A DNA stretch of 64,000 bases from Bdellovibrionales bacterium (GTDB lineage: Bacteria > Bdellovibrionota > Bdellovibrionia > Bdellovibrionales > UBA1609): the NCBI GenBank assembly GCA_016714165.1, contig JADJNU010000002.1, positions 620,001 through 684,000 on the forward strand, given 5' to 3'. A program made the translations under genes and the position numbers. Below the pieces are notes generated by a model, which worked only from the letters and a program-made list of their open reading frames with translations, ran no database searches and was not told the DNA's origin. Positions within the stretch are counted from its first letter, which is position 1. The number at the start of each line of letters is the position of its first letter. This document shows, one piece after another, positions 60,432 through 64,000 of this stretch.

Positions 60432-62081
60432 TTAAGAATCCCTCTTTGATAGCCATAAAGAAAAGGCTCCCGCTGCCTTTTCCTGATCCTGCTCCAAATG
60501 AGCCAGGATTCGTTCTTTCAGCAATTCACTCTCCGCCTTATTTGGATCTATTGAATCATTCATAATCGGAAGAGCTCCCGACATTCCTGGCAGGGAATTA
60601 TCGACTGACTGTAGTTCTTCCAGCTCTTCGATCGTTCGTGGCAACATATCCTCCACTGTTTCCTGAAAGGAATCCGTAATCCATCGCATAAATGGTCTAA
60701 TTACGATAAAGAAGAAAAGCGCGAGACTTAAGCTGAGAATCGACCATTTGAAAAGGGAATGTAATAACTTCTTCCTTTCGAGATTCGTTAACAGTCTTTC
60801 TGATTCTGTAAAATCTTCTGTCTGAAATGCTATGTTCTCTATCTTAACACTATCTCCCCTTGCTGCAGAAAAACCGATCGCATTTTTTACGATCGTCTCA
60901 TATTTGATCAAATCATCTGCTGATCGAGCCACATATTTGTCAGTTAAATCCCCTTGTTCGTTTTTTTCTCGAACCATTATACCGTCCACCAATACGGCCA
61001 CTGTAATCCGCTCAATGCTACCTGCTGCCTCTTTTACATTTCTTACAGTTTTTGGTACGGAAAAGTTGGTGGTTTTCATCTCCTTACGGACGTTTTGCTT
61101 AAAGCCCACCTCACCTGTCTCCTCGGCACCAGGTAAATTCGCCCGAGACCCGGGTATTCCTGTAGGGTTTGTTCGCGATCCATCCAATAGTTCTTCCTCA
61201 ACAGCTGAACTGCTGACAGCAGTCATTTCGGGATCGACCTTCTCTTCTACCATATTGGATTGTTTCATATTGAGAGTGGCATCAACTCTGGCAACTATTT
61301 TTCCTGACCCAAGAACCTTGGACAATATCCCCTCGATACGTTCTTCTAGATTCTCTTCGACCTTTCGTTTCAGATCGAGCAGATCAGAAGATTCGCCGGC
61401 CTCGCCGCCCATCTTTCTGGATAACAATTTGCCACGAGAATCCAGTACCGTGATTCTATCTGGATCCAGGGATTCTACAGCACTTCCAATCAAATTCGTT
61501 ATACCTCGAACTTGTTCTGGGCTCAGATGTTTTCCTGGATGAAGATCGAGTACAACCGAAGCTGACGGCTGTCCTCCCTCTTCAAGAAATGTTTTCTTGG
61601 GAGGAATCGCAAGGATCACTTTTGATTGCTTAACCGAAGCGAGCGTATTGATGGCACGCATGAGCTCACCTTGAAGAGCCCTTTGATAATTTATCCGTTG
61701 AGCATAGGAAGTGACTCCAAAGTCCTGCTTTTCAAATAACTCTAATCCCACTTGACCAACCTGGGAACTACCAATTTCAGTCATTACCGCCATTTGTGTG
61801 GAGTGCAAAAGATCTGAGGGCACAAGTACGGTCGAACCTCCCTCCTCTAGCTTAAATGGAATATTGTTCTTCTGTAGTTTATCTAAAATCAAAGCGAGAC
61901 GATCAGGAGGGATATTTTTAAAAAGAGCCACATGGTGCGTTCCACTAAGCATGGCCATAACTATTGAAACCGAAATGATCACCATTACCGATGCGGCAAG
62001 GAGGGACATCCTTTTCATGGGAGTCAGTCCCTGATAAAACTCTTTAAACTGAGAGACTATCTGGCCAAACAGTTTCTGCAA
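60432..62081 (-). CDS. fliF: FliF, flagellar MS-ring protein
   Basis: A 549-residue MS-ring protein. The N-terminal membrane helix is at about 23-45. Ring-building motifs follow: LSGTHHVALFKNIPPDRLALILDKLQ, FGVTSYAQRINYQRALQGEL, ASVVLDLHPGKHLSPEQVRGI. A second helix lies at about 445-465 (WSILSLSLALFFFIVIRPFM). The C-terminus binds FliG. It is intact. A long antisense frame within it is only a codon-bias shadow. Confidence 0.96.
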   Translation of the reverse strand: MQKLFGQIVSQFKEFYQGLTPMKRMSLLAASVMVIISVSIVMAMLSGTHHVALFKNIPPDRLALILDKLQKNNIPFKLEEGGSTVLVPSDLLHSTQMAVMTEIGSSQVGQVGLELFEKQDFGVTSYAQRINYQRALQGELMRAINTLASVKQSKVILAIPPKKTFLEEGGQPSASVVLDLHPGKHLSPEQVRGITNLIGSAVESLDPDRITVLDSRGKLLSRKMGGEAGESSDLLDLKRKVEENLEERIEGILSKVLGSGKIVARVDATLNMKQSNMVEEKVDPEMTAVSSSAVEEELLDGSRTNPTGIPGSRANLPGAEETGEVGFKQNVRKEMKTTNFSVPKTVRNVKEAAGSIERITVAVLVDGIMVREKNEQGDLTDKYVARSADDLIKYETIVKNAIGFSAARGDSVKIENIAFQTEDFTESERLLTNLERKKLLHSLFKWSILSLSLALFFFIVIRPFMRWITDSFQETVEDMLPRTIEELEELQSVDNSLPGMSGALPIMNDSIDPNKAESELLKERILAHLEQDQEKAAGAFSLWLSKRDS

Positions 62082-62139
62082 AATCTACCTCCTAAAATCG
62101 GAAACAAGGACCATGAGACACAATTTAGCTATTCATTCT

Positions 62140-62475
62140 TTAAACTTGCATTTTCATCACTTCATGATACGCATCAATAATCTTATTTCTCACTTGCATC
62201 ATCAACTTTAAGGCAATATCTGCCTTTTCGGTGGCAATCATCACTTCCGGAATATTTTTCGATTCGCCAGTTGCTAATTTTTGCATCGCCACATCTGCGT
62301 CTTTTTGTAAGGTATTGACTGACTGAACTGCCGATTTCAGGGTTTCCGCGAAGGTTTTCTGGCTTGGGTCACTTGGAATTCCAGCTTCCTGGTTTATTTT
62401 TGTTGTCCTCTGCTCGCTGAGTGTCCGACCCGTGTGCAGTAGATTCTCGGCATTGCTTATGGTCAAACCATCCAT
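62140..62475 (-). CDS. fliE: FliE, flagellar basal body protein
   Basis: A 111-residue FliE. TFAETLKSAVQSVNTLQKDADVAMQKLATGESKNIPEVMIATEKADIALKLMMQVRNKIIDAYHEVMKMQV contains the typical helical C-terminus (shown here in part: MIATEKADIALKLMMQVRNK). It joins the MS ring to the rod. It lies between flgC and fliF, as usual. Confidence 0.93.
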   Translation of the reverse strand: MDGLTISNAENLLHTGRTLSEQRTTKINQEAGIPSDPSQKTFAETLKSAVQSVNTLQKDADVAMQKLATGESKNIPEVMIATEKADIALKLMMQVRNKIIDAYHEVMKMQV

Positions 62476-62535
62476 TGCTCACCTCCCTAACTAGTTTATC
62501 AAAGACTCTTAAAACTTTCTCTATACATCTTAGAA

Positions 62536-62973
62536 TTAGCGACCAATCTCCAGCGCGCTGATCGCCATGTCTTTACTCGCTTGCATAGCCGAGACGTTTG
62601 CCTCGTATGATCGCGTCGCTTGAATCATATTTGCCATTTCTTCCATGAGATTAATATTCGGATAGGCAACGTAGCCTTGATCATTGGCATCTGGGTGATC
62701 TGGTTCGTATTTGAGAACGGGGGCCTTCCGATCGACAGTCACGTCAGTCACCTGGACTCTTTGAATATTTCGATCCGGCAGACTCGTGACAATTTCACCA
62801 AAGTTTCTGGTCTCAGGCATCGACTCGAAAACAACGTCCTTTCGTCGATATGGCCCCCCTTCGGGAGTTTTTGTTGTATTGATATTGGCGATATTTGATG
62901 AGATCGTGTTCATTCTCATTCTTTGCGCCGTCAGTCCACTGGCCGAGACGTTCATTGAATTAGAAAAATCCAT
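62536..62973 (-). CDS. flgC: FlgC, flagellar proximal rod protein
   Basis: A 145-residue FlgC. N-terminal rod motif NSMNVSASGLTAQRMRMNTI, then SSNIANINTTKTPEGGPYRR. The C-terminal helix is NLMEEMANMIQATRSYEANVSAMQA. Complete and of normal length. Its ATG shares one base with the stop of the shortened flgB gene upstream (TAATG). Confidence 0.95.
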   Translation of the reverse strand: MDFSNSMNVSASGLTAQRMRMNTISSNIANINTTKTPEGGPYRRKDVVFESMPETRNFGEIVTSLPDRNIQRVQVTDVTVDRKAPVLKYEPDHPDANDQGYVAYPNINLMEEMANMIQATRSYEANVSAMQASKDMAISALEIGR

Positions 62974-63119
62974 TACCTGTTACCCTCTGTCACAGCGTAC
63001 TTGTATCCAGGCGTTTCAGCATTGGCAATATTTGCCGATGTCACTGATTGGCGAAGAAGTCTCAGATTAATCGATGCCCCCAGGGCGCTCGTTGTCTTGT
63101 CAAAAAGATTATTACTCAC
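62973..63119 (-). pseudogene. flgB: FlgB, proximal rod protein, with internal in-frame deletion
   Basis: Only 48 codons. Residues 1-40 match the N-terminus of FlgB (NLFDKTTSALGASINLRLLR, SVTSANIANAETPGYK). They are followed at once by YAVTEGNR, which resembles the extreme C-terminus of FlgB in related bacteria, so about 80 central codons are missing while the frame is kept. FlgB is normally about 130 residues and forms the rod with FlgC. GTG start overlaps the activator stop (GTGA), stop overlaps the flgC start. A protein without the central region and C-terminal helix is unlikely to build a rod. Confidence 0.75.
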
Positions 63120-64000
63120 GGATTCAAAGTCCTTTCGCATCCACGGTATTCCCTAATTTTGTTTCTCAAAGTCCGAATGCTAATCCCAAGTAAATCTGCC
63201 GCCTGAGTTCGATTATGTCCCGTGTGTTCAAGGGTTTTCAAAATTAGTACCTTTTCCATTTCTGATACAGTCATCCCGGCCTGAACTCTGTCCTCTTGCC
63301 GACTTTCCTGATAGTCAGAAATCATTATGGAATGAGGAGATAATTCTGTATCCTCGCTCAACAACACAGATCGCTCTATGACATTTTTCAGTTCACGGAC
63401 ATTGCCTGGCCAATCCCAACTCTGGAGTTTTTTGGACGCCTCGGCTCCAATACGCTTAAGGGGAATACCGTTCTCACGGCAGGAGATCTCAATAAACCAT
63501 CGACTGAGAAATTCAATATCCTTTGGGCGCTCCCGAAGAGGAGGCAACACCAAAGGAATTGCGTTGAGGCGATAGAAGAGATCCTCGCGAAACTGATTTC
63601 GACGAACCATATCTTTCAAGTCGCGATTGGTGGCCGCAAGGATTCGAACATTTATCTTGATCGGCGCTGCTCCACCCAATCGCTCTACTTCTCCCTCTTG
63701 TATGACCCTTAAGAGCTTTGCTTGGAGCACCAGCGGCATTTCGCTGATTTCATCAAGCAAAAATGTACTGTGATTGGCCATTTCAAACCGTCCCACTCTC
63801 CGTGAATCAGCGCCTGTAAACGCTCCCCTCTCATGTCCAAAGAGCTCACTTTCGAGAAGTCCCTCGGGTACCGCCGCACAATTCAGGGCCGAGAATCGCT
63901 GAGAGGCTCGTGGACTCAACGCATGAATGTAGCGAGCAAGTAGCTCCTTGCCAGTCCCACTTTCTCCCTGAATTAATACGGAAGCACGGCTCGATGCGAT
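63116..64000 (-). CDS. Sigma-54-dependent activator heading the flagellar cluster (partial)
   Basis: The 3' part of a sigma-54 activator that continues past the right edge. Visible are a Walker A (GESGTGKELLAR), an intact GAFTGA loop, and LLDEISEMPLVLQAKLLR. AAA+ continues with NVRILAATNRDLKDM and WPGNVRELKNVIERSVLL. The C-terminal Fis-type HTH is HNRTQAADLLGISIRTLRNKI. Position before flgB fits a FlgR/FleQ-type flagellar regulator. The receiver or other N-terminal domain is outside the window. It probably acts on sigma-54 promoters such as the one before fliL; this is inference. Confidence 0.88.
   Translation of the reverse strand: MASSRASVLIQGESGTGKELLARYIHALSPRASQRFSALNCAAVPEGLLESELFGHERGAFTGADSRRVGRFEMANHSTFLLDEISEMPLVLQAKLLRVIQEGEVERLGGAAPIKINVRILAATNRDLKDMVRRNQFREDLFYRLNAIPLVLPPLRERPKDIEFLSRWFIEISCRENGIPLKRIGAEASKKLQSWDWPGNVRELKNVIERSVLLSEDTELSPHSIMISDYQESRQEDRVQAGMTVSEMEKVLILKTLEHTGHNRTQAADLLGISIRTLRNKIREYRGCERTLNP

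Noticed and set aside
60832..61542. Long plus-strand ORF of 236 codons
   Set aside because: It lies antisense to fliF, has a composition produced by the fliF codons and no ribosome site; fliF is clearly the real gene.

Overview
The window looks like chromosome of a Bdellovibrio-like member of the Bdellovibrionota. This is inferred from content: fli/flh and flg/fli flagellar operons in delta-proteobacterial order, two adjacent DUF507 genes next to a GroES-type gene, many secreted proteins and lipoproteins, a CHASE2 sensor kinase, sigma-54 regulators, and moderate GC. No rRNA, tRNA or CRISPR array was found.

Layout. (1) 1-6522, minus strand: fliL-fliM-fliN-fliO-fliP-fliQ-fliR-flhB-flhA, with a sigma-54 promoter in front of fliL. 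(2) 6666-16454: suhB-like gene, SPOR-domain protein, two small exported proteins beside a LysR regulator, an outer-membrane protein/metallopeptidase pair, uvrD/pcrA, a hot-dog thioesterase and a lysine 2,3-aminomutase-family gene. (3) 16659-24815: secreted and porin-like proteins, a GroES domain with a histone-like lysine-rich tail, two DUF507 genes, PBP1B, and a cysteine-rich lipoprotein. (4) 25002-28060: decayed recombinase remnants around an ECF sigma/anti-sigma/exported-protein operon. (5) 28115-34182: a sigma-54 promoter, a lipoprotein, a radical SAM/SPASM maturase, a 45-codon peptide overlapping it, a CHASE2 histidine kinase and an NtrC-type regulator. This is the best candidate for an undescribed system, a RiPP-like peptide tied to a two-component sigma-54 circuit. 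(6) 34355-42043: ileS-lspA-lgt, a VWA-like lipoprotein, and a glycine-rich RRM protein. (7) 42117-44840: sulfotransferase, small membrane protein and arylsulfotransferase-like protein. (8) 45211-51046: HU, pfkA, a broken periplasmic-binding lipoprotein and a LamB-type porin. (9) 51169-64000, minus strand: sigma-54 activator-flgB-flgC-fliE-fliF-fliG-fliH-fliI-fliJ-motE-like-fliK-flgD-TIGR02530-flgE.

A recurring oddity is broken genes. fliM needs three single-base insertions, all in homopolymers. Single homopolymer indels also break a SPOR gene, a porin, a proline/glutamine-rich gene, a LivJ-like lipoprotein and a DUF1761 remnant. In-frame stops interrupt fliO, suhB and both recombinase remnants. 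flgB has lost its middle. The homopolymer bias suggests sequencing or polishing error for many of these. The nonsense codons and the flgB deletion are harder to explain that way, so real decay of flagellar function cannot be excluded from sequence alone.
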